Below, in pieces: positions 7,011 through 13,695 of a stretch of 13,881 nt of DNA; position 1 is the stretch's first letter, and each line of letters opens with the position of its first letter. Both the position numbers and the translations under genes were made by a program. The DNA comes from Algoriphagus sp. (lineage in GTDB: Bacteria; Bacteroidota; Bacteroidia; Cytophagales; Cyclobacteriaceae). The notes beneath the pieces were generated by a model. The model had not been told where the DNA came from. It saw only the letters and a list, made by a program, of their open reading frames with translations, and made no database searches. Location of the stretch: assembly GCA_023255285.1 (NCBI GenBank), contig JALRIY010000047.1, positions 1 to 13,881 on the forward strand. Direction: 5' to 3'.

Positions 7011-8219
7011 ATGGAAATCCAAAGCATTGATCTTAAAGACTACGAATATAATTTACCTGAAGAACGAATTGCTAAATTCCCCCTAGAAAAACGAGATCGC
7101 TCCCAATTATTAGAGTACAAAAAGGGATCGATCCACCATCACCATTTTTTTAACCTCCCAGAACTTTTAGAAGCAGATAGCCTATTGGTATACAACAATA
7201 CCAAAGTAATTCCTGCCAGAGTGATTTTTCAAAGACAGACTGGAGCACGCATCGAAGTGTTTTTACTACAACCTGTAGCACCTACTCGGGTAATATCAGA
7301 AATTATGGCTTCCAAAAACCCGGTGATTTGGGAAACGCTTATTGGAAACCTCAAAAAATGGAAAGAAACTGAGTCCCTTCAAGGCATCGTTTCTATTGGA
7401 AAACAGGAAATTGTACTTACCGCCCGACTAGTAAACCAGGAACTAAAGCAGGTTGAATTCTCTTGGGATAATTCAGAAATCGCTTTTGTAGATTTGGTAG
7501 AAGCCTGTGGGGAAATACCCCTCCCCCCTTATTTGAATCGAAAGGCACAAGAAGAAGATAAATCTAGGTACCAAACTGTCTATTCTGAAAAAGAAGGCGC
7601 TGTAGCTGCACCCACTGCAGGTCTACATTTTACAGAAGAAGTTTTTGCATCCTTACGGAAAAAAGGAATCCAAGAAGCAGCATTAACCCTTCATGTAAGC
7701 GCAGGAACTTTTCAGCCAATCAAAGTAAAGTCAGTCCAAGAGCATCCCATGCACAGTGAGCAAATGGAGATCAAAAAAGAAACGGTCGAAAGGCTCCTCT
7801 CCCATGCAGGAAAGGTAATTGCAGTAGGCACTACCTCGGTGAGAACCCTAGAGAGCTTGTATTGGTTTGGGGTTCAATTGATTGAAGACCGAGGAAATCA
7901 ATTTAAAATAGAAAAATTAGCTCCTTACACCACTAGAAACACTCTTCCAACCCGAATGGAGGCACTGCAAGCGGTTAAAGAGGACATGGATCAATGTGGT
8001 TCGGATACCCTTTTTGGAACTACCTCTATTTTTATATTTCCAGGATACCGATTCCAACTGGTCGATGGGGTTATCACCAATTTTCACCAACCAGGATCTA
8101 CCTTAGTTTTATTAATTGCTGCACTCGTAGGAGAAGATTGGAGAAAAATTTACCAGGAGGCACTCAATTCAAATTACCGATTTCTGAGTTATGGGGATAG
8201 TAGCTTGTTATGGGTTTAG
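7011..8219 (+). CDS. queA: QueA-family S-adenosylmethionine:tRNA ribosyltransferase-isomerase, long form
   Basis: QueA transfers and rearranges the ribosyl part of SAM onto 7-aminomethyl-7-deazaguanine in tRNA, giving epoxyqueuosine. Family blocks are clear: LLVYNNTKVIPARV (58-71), GEIPLPPYLNR (167-177), RYQTVYSEKEGAVAAPTAGL (186-205), TLHVSAGTFQPIKV (226-239), HPMHSEQMEI (245-254), GTTSVRTLES (273-282), FIFPGYRFQLVDGVITNFHQ (341-360) and YGDSSLL (394-400). At 402 residues it is about 45 longer than E. coli QueA (356). Most of the extra length lies between RTLES and FIFPG (283-340), where E. coli has about 19 residues and this protein 58. It could therefore be a second QueA-like paralogue with a shifted substrate. 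It has its own promoter, and its stop overlaps the end of the converging LytTR gene by 4 bases. Confidence 0.85.
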   Translation: MEIQSIDLKDYEYNLPEERIAKFPLEKRDRSQLLEYKKGSIHHHHFFNLPELLEADSLLVYNNTKVIPARVIFQRQTGARIEVFLLQPVAPTRVISEIMASKNPVIWETLIGNLKKWKETESLQGIVSIGKQEIVLTARLVNQELKQVEFSWDNSEIAFVDLVEACGEIPLPPYLNRKAQEEDKSRYQTVYSEKEGAVAAPTAGLHFTEEVFASLRKKGIQEAALTLHVSAGTFQPIKVKSVQEHPMHSEQMEIKKETVERLLSHAGKVIAVGTTSVRTLESLYWFGVQLIEDRGNQFKIEKLAPYTTRNTLPTRMEALQAVKEDMDQCGSDTLFGTTSIFIFPGYRFQLVDGVITNFHQPGSTLVLLIAALVGEDWRKIYQEALNSNYRFLSYGDSSLLWV

Positions 8220-8629
8220 TCTCCCAAACTTCCTAATTTTTTAATCCCACTCAAAAGCTGGTGGTAGAAAGTCCTCCCTACTGGCACAAGATCGTTACCA
8301 ACCTTCACTTCCTTGGTATTGATGGATAGAATTTCTGATACTTGAACGATGTAACTCTTGTGAATTCTTAAAAATTGGTTGGGCGGAAGTACTGCCTCAA
8401 AATCTTTTAAAATATTTCGAACTGAAAAAACTGCGCTTTTTGTAATCAAAGTGGTATAATTTCCATCTCCTTTTAACCAAAGTACATCGTCAAACTTAAC
8501 TTTTACCAAACTCCCCTCGTGACGCACAAATACTGCATCTTTCACCAATAGCTTTGGATCTTGAAAAAGGATTTTTTTATCGATTTTTCCATTTCCATTC
8601 GTCTTTTTTAGTTCAAGGAGCTCTTTCAT
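8216..8629 (-). CDS. Stand-alone LytTR-domain DNA-binding regulator
   Basis: This 137-residue protein is almost entirely a LytTR DNA-binding domain (about 30-132). Diagnostic segments are VLWLKGDGNYTTLIT (49-63), FSVRNILKDFE (68-78), FLRIHKSYIVQVSEI (86-100) and LVPVGRTFY (114-122). The first 25 residues are polar and lysine-rich with no receiver domain or membrane segment, so it lacks the phosphorylation module found in LytR/AgrA-type response regulators. It presumably binds promoter DNA; the target and input signal are unknown. No histidine kinase is adjacent. It is a monocistronic unit converging on queA, with its 3' end overlapping the queA stop. Confidence 0.85.
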   Translation of the reverse strand: MKELLELKKTNGNGKIDKKILFQDPKLLVKDAVFVRHEGSLVKVKFDDVLWLKGDGNYTTLITKSAVFSVRNILKDFEAVLPPNQFLRIHKSYIVQVSEILSINTKEVKVGNDLVPVGRTFYHQLLSGIKKLGSLGD

Positions 8630-8739
8630 AGACTTGGGTTTTGTTTTGTAACTAACTCCACCAAACTATTGTTTGAAAAAAATTATTCATTAGAGTTTCC
8701 TCCATAGTAAATCTTGTCAAACCCGAATAATTCAAAACA
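8630..8739 (-). promoter_or_regulatory. Upstream region of the LytTR gene
   Basis: These 110 AT-rich bases must hold the LytTR promoter. No exact TAnnTTTG is present; the closest is TAGTTTG (complement of 8664-8670), which has one spacer base too few. The same spot carries an imperfect palindrome, CAAAC-TATT-GTTTG (8664-8677), 35-48 bases before the start codon, which could be an operator, possibly an autoregulatory one. Neither assignment is secure. Confidence 0.3.
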
Positions 8740-8777
8740 AAAAATCCCTGAAGTGAGGAAACACTTCAGGGATTTTT
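8735..8777 (-). terminator. Strong intrinsic terminator of pgi
   Basis: A perfect 16-bp stem (8740-8755 with 8762-8777) carrying the core CCCTGAAGTG/CACTTCAGGG closes a 6-base loop. Read on the minus strand, the stem ends in T-rich sequence (TTTTTTGTTTTG). It starts 29 bases after the pgi stop. The A/T-rich flanks are symmetrical enough for some activity in the other direction too. Confidence 0.88.
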
Positions 8778-8805
8778 CGATGTACTAAAATTAATTGGCT
8801 GGAGT

Positions 8806-10449
8806 TTAACGCATTCTTTTGTATGCATTAATCAATCCATTGGTAGAGCTATCGTGGGAGTTTACAGGCTCATCGCTGGCAAGTTCCGGCAAAATACCAT
8901 TGGCCAAAACCTTTCCTAATTCCACTCCCCACTGGTCAAAGCTGAAAATATTCCAAATCATTCCTTGAGTAGCAATCTTATGTTCGTAAAGCGCAATCAA
9001 TTGCCCTAACGTATAGGGTGTTATTTGCTTGACCAAAATAGAATTGGTAGGTCTATTTCCTTCAAATACCCGATGTGGGGCAATGCGCTGAATTTCTTCT
9101 TTTGACTTACCAGCCTTCTTCATTTCTTCTTCCACTGCTGCTAGATTTTTTCCATTCATCAAGGCTTCAGTTTGTGCAAAAAAATTGGACAGTAACTTGA
9201 TATGGTGGTCTCCCAATGGGTTATGCGACTGGGCTGGTGCGATAAAATCACAAGGGATGAGGTGAGTACCTTGGTGGATCAATTGGTAAAAAGCATGTTG
9301 TCCATTGGTACCTGGCTCACCCCAGATGATTGGACCCGTCGAGTAATTTACTTTTTTACCATCTCTACCTACATATTTACCGTTACTTTCCATGTTGCCT
9401 TGTTGGAAATAAGCAGCAAAACGGTGTAGGTATTGATCATAGGGAAGGATTGCTTCGGATGTAGCCCCTAAGAAATTGGTGTTCCAAATTCCTATCAAGG
9501 CTAAAATCACAGGGATATTTTGATTCAATGGGCTGTTCCTAAAATGTAAATCCATAGAATGCGCTCCAGATAGGAGCTCTTCGAATCGGTCAAATCCAAC
9601 TGCACAAGCAATTGGAAGTCCTATTGCCGACCATAGCGAGTACCTACCCCCTACCCAATCCCAGAATGTAAACATATTTTGAGGATCAATTCCAAACTCA
9701 CTAACCAACTTTGAATTGGTAGAAAGAGCCACAAAGTGCTTGGCAATCGCATGTTCATCATGGGCATGCGCCATAAACCAAGATCGAGCGGAATGGGCAT
9801 TGGTCATCGTTTCCTGTGTAGTAAAGGTTTTGGAAGCGATAAAGAAAAGAGTAGTTTCCGGATCTACATGTTTTAAGGTTTCTGCAACATGCGTACCGTC
9901 CACATTAGACACGAAATACAGCTTCAAATTGGAATTTTGATAGGCTTTCAAAGCTTCTGTCACCATTACTGGTCCAAGATCCGAACCTCCAATACCTATA
10001 TTAACCAGTGCCGTAATGGGCTTTCCGGTATAGCCTAGCCAAGTTCCTTGGTGAATCTGAGTTGCAAAGGCCTTCATTTGTAAAAGGACCTGATTGATCT
10101 CAGGCATCACATCCTTCCCGTCCACCAAAATCGGGGTGTTGGAACGGTTTCGTAAGGCGGTGTGCAACACAGCACGATTTTCTGTTTGGTTGATTGCTTG
10201 ACCCACAAACATGCATTCGATCGCCTTTGGCAAAGCTGCTTCCTGTGCCAATTGAAGAAGGGCGTCAAAAACATCATCCGGAAGACGGTTCTTCGAAAAG
10301 TCAACCAAAAGATCTTCAAATTCTAAGCTGTATTTTTCGAATCTGTCTTTTTGATCAAAAAGTTCAGTGATGGTCAGGTGCTGATAGTTCTGCGCTAGGT
10401 CAACTAGCTTACTCCAGGCGGTGGTGCTGGTAGGATTGATGGCTTGCAT
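8806..10449 (-). CDS. pgi: Glucose-6-phosphate isomerase
   Basis: This enzyme interconverts glucose 6-phosphate and fructose 6-phosphate in glycolysis and gluconeogenesis. At 547 residues it matches the E. coli type (549) and starts with the same MxxINPTxTxAW pattern. Signature segments are NIGIGGSDLGP (150-160), FIASKTFTTQETMTNA (203-218, substrate phosphate-binding), WVGGRYSLWSAIGLP (265-279), and GTNGQHAFYQLIHQGTHLIP (380-399). The catalytic residues are in place: E354 (GNMES), H385 (GQHAF) and K513 (LGKVLA). It is a single-gene unit, with its own candidate promoter in the 129-base gap after mlaD and a strong terminator behind it. Confidence 0.98.
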   Translation of the reverse strand: MQAINPTSTTAWSKLVDLAQNYQHLTITELFDQKDRFEKYSLEFEDLLVDFSKNRLPDDVFDALLQLAQEAALPKAIECMFVGQAINQTENRAVLHTALRNRSNTPILVDGKDVMPEINQVLLQMKAFATQIHQGTWLGYTGKPITALVNIGIGGSDLGPVMVTEALKAYQNSNLKLYFVSNVDGTHVAETLKHVDPETTLFFIASKTFTTQETMTNAHSARSWFMAHAHDEHAIAKHFVALSTNSKLVSEFGIDPQNMFTFWDWVGGRYSLWSAIGLPIACAVGFDRFEELLSGAHSMDLHFRNSPLNQNIPVILALIGIWNTNFLGATSEAILPYDQYLHRFAAYFQQGNMESNGKYVGRDGKKVNYSTGPIIWGEPGTNGQHAFYQLIHQGTHLIPCDFIAPAQSHNPLGDHHIKLLSNFFAQTEALMNGKNLAAVEEEMKKAGKSKEEIQRIAPHRVFEGNRPTNSILVKQITPYTLGQLIALYEHKIATQGMIWNIFSFDQWGVELGKVLANGILPELASDEPVNSHDSSTNGLINAYKRMR

Positions 10450-10460
10450 AAAATTGAAAG

Positions 10461-10492
10461 CAAATAAAATGTACTAAAACAGGTAAATACAA
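10461..10492 (-). promoter_or_regulatory. Candidate pgi promoter
   Basis: On the minus strand a TTG (complement of 10490-10492) is followed after exactly 21 bases by TTTATTTG (complement of 10461-10468), one mismatch from TAnnTTTG. This is the only promoter in the window with a correctly spaced -33 element. The implied leader is about 8 bases. It suggests that pgi is not simply the tail of the mla operon. Confidence 0.45.
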
Positions 10493-10578
10493 TTGGAAGA
10501 ATAGAGGGGAGCAGGAAAGCGGTAAAAATTAAGGCCTCTAAAGGAATAATCCATACCGCAACCTCAGGGAAGAGGCTG

Positions 10579-11550
10579 TTAATTCCCTCCTTCAGCTTTT
10601 GCCTTTCGCTTAAACCCCTTATTAAAGGGCCAAGTATATTCAAGAGCTTCCATCCCTTTGTTTAAGTTGTAGGAAGCTGAATCCGCATTTTCCATTGTTT
10701 TTTTCAAAGATTTTGCAAAATCAGGGTCATTCAAAAGTAACCCTAGGGAATTGTCAGAAGAGTTGAGTTTATCAGTAATCGTTGAAAATTCCTTCGACAA
10801 AACTTGGACATTTTCCGACGTTAGCCGAAGTCCTTTGAGGGTAGCTTTTAAATCCGGCACAATGGCTGTATCAGTTACCAAATCATTGGCCAAAGTACCT
10901 TCCTGATTCAATTTATTGCTAAAATCTGCCAAGTCAGCGAGCATATTGTTACTGTTAGTGGAGGCTCTTTCCAGATTGCTCAAAATAGTTCTGAAATTTA
11001 CCCCTAGGGTAGAATCTGTCATTACCGCACCGACAATGCCCTCGCCAACTGCAATTTTACCAGTAAGTACCTTCAAATCATTGGTGATATCTACTAAATT
11101 CTTGTTGTTTTCTTGAAGTGTCTCCATCATTTTATCGGTATCCAAAGGCATGACCGCTTCCAAACGATCTCCTTCTTCTACCGAAGGATAGTCTGTTGTA
11201 CCGCCGTAAATGACAATAATCTTATTCCCAATCAAACCATCTGAACTGATTGTCGCTTTGGAATTTTTGCGAATAAACTCAACCACTTTCTCTTCCACAT
11301 TCATTTCCACTTCTACTTGAGAATCTCCGAAGAAGTTAATCTTCCGAACAGTCCCAATCTTCACTCCTGAAAACCAAATGTTATTTCCTGGCTGAAGGCC
11401 ACCAATATCATCAAATACTGCAGTGACATGAATTGCTTTGACAAACTTTTTCTGCTGCCCTCCCAAGGTCATGATGCCTAGGACTAGTATGATTATCCCG
11501 ATCAAGACAAACAGGCCTACTAGTATGGATCGTTTATTTTCTTGGTTCAT
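10579..11550 (-). CDS. mlaD: MlaD-like MCE-domain lipid transport protein with a repeated C-terminal tail
   Basis: This is the substrate-binding component of an Mla/MCE phospholipid transporter, anchored in the inner membrane by one N-terminal segment (about 9-30) with the rest in the periplasm. The MCE domain spans about 40-118 and includes FDDIGGLQPGNNIWFSGVKI (46-65) and ISSDGLIGNKIIVIYGG (101-117). At 323 residues it is much longer than E. coli MlaD (183). The extra part is a polar helical tail in which a 48-residue unit repeats three times in exact register from about residue 165 to 308. The protein ends with a lysine-rich stretch. Family MCE proteins assemble as hexameric rings. The start codon overlaps the mlaF stop as ATGA. 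It is the last gene of mlaE-mlaF-mlaD; no clear terminator follows, only weak AT-rich foldable sequence. Confidence 0.88.
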   Translation of the reverse strand: MNQENKRSILVGLFVLIGIIILVLGIMTLGGQQKKFVKAIHVTAVFDDIGGLQPGNNIWFSGVKIGTVRKINFFGDSQVEVEMNVEEKVVEFIRKNSKATISSDGLIGNKIIVIYGGTTDYPSVEEGDRLEAVMPLDTDKMMETLQENNKNLVDITNDLKVLTGKIAVGEGIVGAVMTDSTLGVNFRTILSNLERASTNSNNMLADLADFSNKLNQEGTLANDLVTDTAIVPDLKATLKGLRLTSENVQVLSKEFSTITDKLNSSDNSLGLLLNDPDFAKSLKKTMENADSASYNLNKGMEALEYTWPFNKGFKRKAKAEGGN

Positions 11551-12305
11551 GAGTTGATAAAGTTATAATCGTAAAATGATTTGATTCGTTCATCGGAAGC
11601 ATGAGGAAACACTTCCTCAAAGGAGCCAATCGCATTAAATTGTCCCTCCAACAACACTGCCATACGATCACCTGTTTGCTTGGCGCATGAAAGATCATGC
11701 GTGATGACGATGGAAGTGGTTTTGTATCGTTCCCGTACCTCGTTAATTAAGTTGTTGATATCTACGCAAGTAATTGGATCCAAGCCAGCAGTAGGCTCAT
11801 CGTACAACATGATTTCAGGATTGAGCACCAAAGTTCGAGCTACACCAATCCTTTTTTTCTGACCTCCGGATAATTCAGATGGCATTTGATTGATAGTTTG
11901 TGGAAGTCCAACCGCATCTAATAACTCCTCAATACGTAGGTTGATTTCTTTTTTAGTCAAATTCTTTACGTTACGTATCAATGGAAATTCCATGTTTTCA
12001 CGCACAGTCATGGAATCGTATAAAGCAGAATTTTGAAAGGAAAATCCAATCTTTAAACGCAAAGAATTTAGCTCTTGGATACCCAGGGTTGAAATTTCTT
12101 TACCAAGGACTTGCATACTCCCACTATCCTGTTGCAATAAACCCACCATGATTTTGATCAAAACAGACTTACCTGTACCTGATCGACCTAAAACAACTAG
12201 ATTTTCTTCTCTGTACAAATCCAAATTGACCCCTTTCAAAACCTCCAGGTCTCCAAAGGCTTTGAATAAATTTCGTACAACAACGACTTTCTCCCGATTA
12301 TCCAT
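11547..12305 (-). CDS. mlaF: Mla-type ABC transporter ATP-binding protein
   Basis: This 252-residue cytoplasmic ATPase should power phospholipid transfer with the permease and MCE protein encoded on either side. All ABC motifs are present: Walker A GRSGTGKS (40-47), Q-loop Q91 (FSFQNSALYDS), signature LSGGQ (145-149) in LSGGQKKRIGVAR, Walker B IMLYDE (165-170) and switch H203 (ITHDL). The FSFQNSALYDSMTVRENMEF stretch is typical of the MlaF/MCE-linked ATPases. The start lies 2 bases after the mlaE stop, and the stop overlaps the mlaD start. The C-terminal end (about 225-252) follows the family's GSFEEVF pattern. Confidence 0.93.
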   Translation of the reverse strand: MDNREKVVVVRNLFKAFGDLEVLKGVNLDLYREENLVVLGRSGTGKSVLIKIMVGLLQQDSGSMQVLGKEISTLGIQELNSLRLKIGFSFQNSALYDSMTVRENMEFPLIRNVKNLTKKEINLRIEELLDAVGLPQTINQMPSELSGGQKKRIGVARTLVLNPEIMLYDEPTAGLDPITCVDINNLINEVRERYKTTSIVITHDLSCAKQTGDRMAVLLEGQFNAIGSFEEVFPHASDERIKSFYDYNFINS

Positions 12306-12307
12306 GG

Positions 12308-13105
12308 CTACTTGATCCGAAATAGATTGATGATTTGAAGAGAAAGTAATTCTTCGATAAATATCAAGAACATTGAAAGCACGACAGCTGCATTGGCTGC
12401 CCTACCCACCCCTTCCGTTCCTTTGGAAGAGGTATATCCTTTGTAGCAGCCTACCATTCCAATCGTAAAACCAAAAAATAATGATTTAATGATGGAAGAA
12501 AATATGTCAAGGAAGGTAACTGAACTAAAAACCTGAGCAAAAAAAGTAGAAATACTAACTAGTTCATTAGCATTCACATTGATAAAGGCACCCATCAAGG
12601 CAACAAAATCCGTGTACATCACGAGGACAGGAATCATAAAGGTAGTCGCCAGCACTCGGGACACCACCAAAAATTTATATGGGTTGGTAGCAGATACTTC
12701 CATAGCATCGATCTGCTCCGTTACTTTCATCGAGGCAATTTCAGCACCTATACCTGAACCAACCTTTCCCGCGGCAATTAATGCCGTAACCAAAGGTCCC
12801 ATTGCGCGAACAATCGCTATTGCAATCAAAGATGGAAGCCAAGACGTAGCCCCAAATTCAGATAATGAGGGACGCGATTGATTGGTAAATACAATGCCTA
12901 CAATAAAGCCAGTCAATGAGATCAATGGCAATGACTCCACCCCAATGCGGTAACATTGATGAATCACTTCTTTGAACTCATAGGGAGGAACGAATACCTC
13001 TTGGAAAAATCGCCGAACAAAATTCCAAGCATCTGCTAACCCTTTAAAGAAGGAATCAATTTTTTTTGAGAAGATATACTTTCGCATTCCGGATGGTCCT
13101 GCCAT
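12308..13105 (-). CDS. mlaE: MlaE-type ABC transporter permease
   Basis: This 265-residue inner-membrane permease of the MlaE family carries about five membrane segments. Conserved parts are GVESLPLISLTGFIVGIVFT (55-74), RAMGPLVTALIAAGKVGSGI (100-119) and the cytoplasmic EIASMKVTEQIDAMEV coupling segment (122-137), which docks on the ATPase. The C-terminus has the GCYKGYTSSKGTEGVG pattern (219-234). It is the first gene of the three-gene operon. An in-frame ATG at 13087 would remove six residues; the first ATG is used because a -7 element lies just upstream, but the choice is not certain. No MlaB-like STAS subunit, MlaC or MlaA is encoded next to it. Confidence 0.92.
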   Translation of the reverse strand: MAGPSGMRKYIFSKKIDSFFKGLADAWNFVRRFFQEVFVPPYEFKEVIHQCYRIGVESLPLISLTGFIVGIVFTNQSRPSLSEFGATSWLPSLIAIAIVRAMGPLVTALIAAGKVGSGIGAEIASMKVTEQIDAMEVSATNPYKFLVVSRVLATTFMIPVLVMYTDFVALMGAFINVNANELVSISTFFAQVFSSVTFLDIFSSIIKSLFFGFTIGMVGCYKGYTSSKGTEGVGRAANAAVVLSMFLIFIEELLSLQIINLFRIK

Positions 13106-13122
13106 AGTTGTAATCAGAGTTT

Positions 13123-13130
13123 CAAAAATA
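13123..13130 (-). promoter_or_regulatory. Candidate -7 promoter element of the mla operon
   Basis: The minus strand reads TATTTTTG, an exact TAnnTTTG, 18-25 bases ahead of the first mlaE ATG. The implied leader is about 14 bases. The nearest upstream TTG is 28 bases away, which is too far for a standard -33 element. Confidence 0.42.
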
Positions 13131-13293
13131 AGGAATAAAATTTAAAGGATGTCCGAACCAAGTAGTTTTGATCTAGGAAAACTAAGGCAAAATTCCGCCA
13201 TAAGGTATTGCGTGAAACCCTCTGATTTTTTCAACCAAACCGGCAAACTCCAAGTACCAAAACCTTAATTTTTAAACCTACAAAAACCACTAT

Positions 13294-13311
13294 ATGATTA
13301 TTCGTAATCAT
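13294..13311. repeat. Perfect inverted repeat with TTCG loop
   Basis: ATGATTA and TAATCAT form a perfect 7-bp stem around TTCG. It could be an RNA hairpin or an operator for a dimeric protein. No T-run follows in either direction, so it is not an intrinsic terminator. Confidence 0.5.
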
Positions 13312-13338
13312 GCCAGTAACTCAGCTCGCCTATTAAAT

Positions 13339-13371
13339 ACTGTGGATAATCGTTGACAGACCACAGTCAAC
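13339..13371. repeat. Two overlapping, mutually exclusive inverted repeats
   Basis: ACTGTGG (13339-13345) pairs with CCACAGT (13361-13367). GTTGAC (13352-13357) pairs with GTCAAC (13366-13371). The two share bases 13366-13367 and the second starts inside the loop of the first, so only one can form at a time. A DnaA-box match overlaps the left arm. Confidence 0.45.
13341..13349 (-). promoter_or_regulatory. Perfect match to the DnaA box TTATCCACA
   Basis: The minus strand reads TTATCCACA, the 9-base consensus DnaA site. Only one perfect copy is present in the gap and I found no second near-match. A replication origin normally needs a cluster, so this may be a lone regulatory box or chance. Confidence 0.3.
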
Positions 13372-13516
13372 AATTCCCTGCTCTCCTAATTGAACCTCAA
13401 ACCTTTTTTTCTTTGGTTAGTGTTGAAAAATCGGAAAAGCAGAAACTACAAAAATCACAACGGGATTGACAAAAAAAAGAAATTAAACTGCTAATTATTA
13501 AGTTAAATTAACAGTC

Positions 13517-13563
13517 AGTCAACTCCCCTTGGTGATGCCATTGGGATTTTTTTAGTCCAATCT
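13517..13563 (+). repeat. Split repeat copy 1, with an internal hairpin and T-tract
   Basis: AGTCAACTC (13517-13525) is followed by a 21-base segment and then by T7-AGTC-CA-ATCT (13547-13563). A weak hairpin spans 13524-13546: TCCC pairs with GGGA, then TGG pairs with CCA around TGATG. With the seven T directly behind it, this resembles a weak rightward terminator. The flanking words recur in copy 2. Confidence 0.4.
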
Positions 13564-13695
13564 TTTAAAAGAATCTATACGATTTCCTGTCCAGATTTCA
13601 TTGATCAGATAGTACCATTTCATTCACGTCAAGGAACTGAGGTAGGAAGGTAATTACTCTTCAAAAAAGGTGATTTATTGGTTTTATATTTATTT

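Noticed and set aside
10450..10578. Terminator for the mla operon in the mlaD-pgi gap
   Set aside because: GCCTCT and AGAGGC can pair on the minus strand ahead of TTAATTTTT, but the loop is about 30 bases and no compact stem forms, so I do not call it.
10404..10643. 79-codon minus-strand frame across the mlaD-pgi gap, with hydrophobic residues
   Set aside because: It starts inside mlaD and ends inside pgi in other frames; the hydrophobic run comes from T-rich non-coding sequence. No start region or family match supports a real gene.
13149..13268. 39-codon plus-strand ORF beginning MSEPSSFDLGK
   Set aside because: It is short and has no recognisable motif. The exact TAnnTTTG nearby lies inside it, not before it. 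It is consistent with chance.
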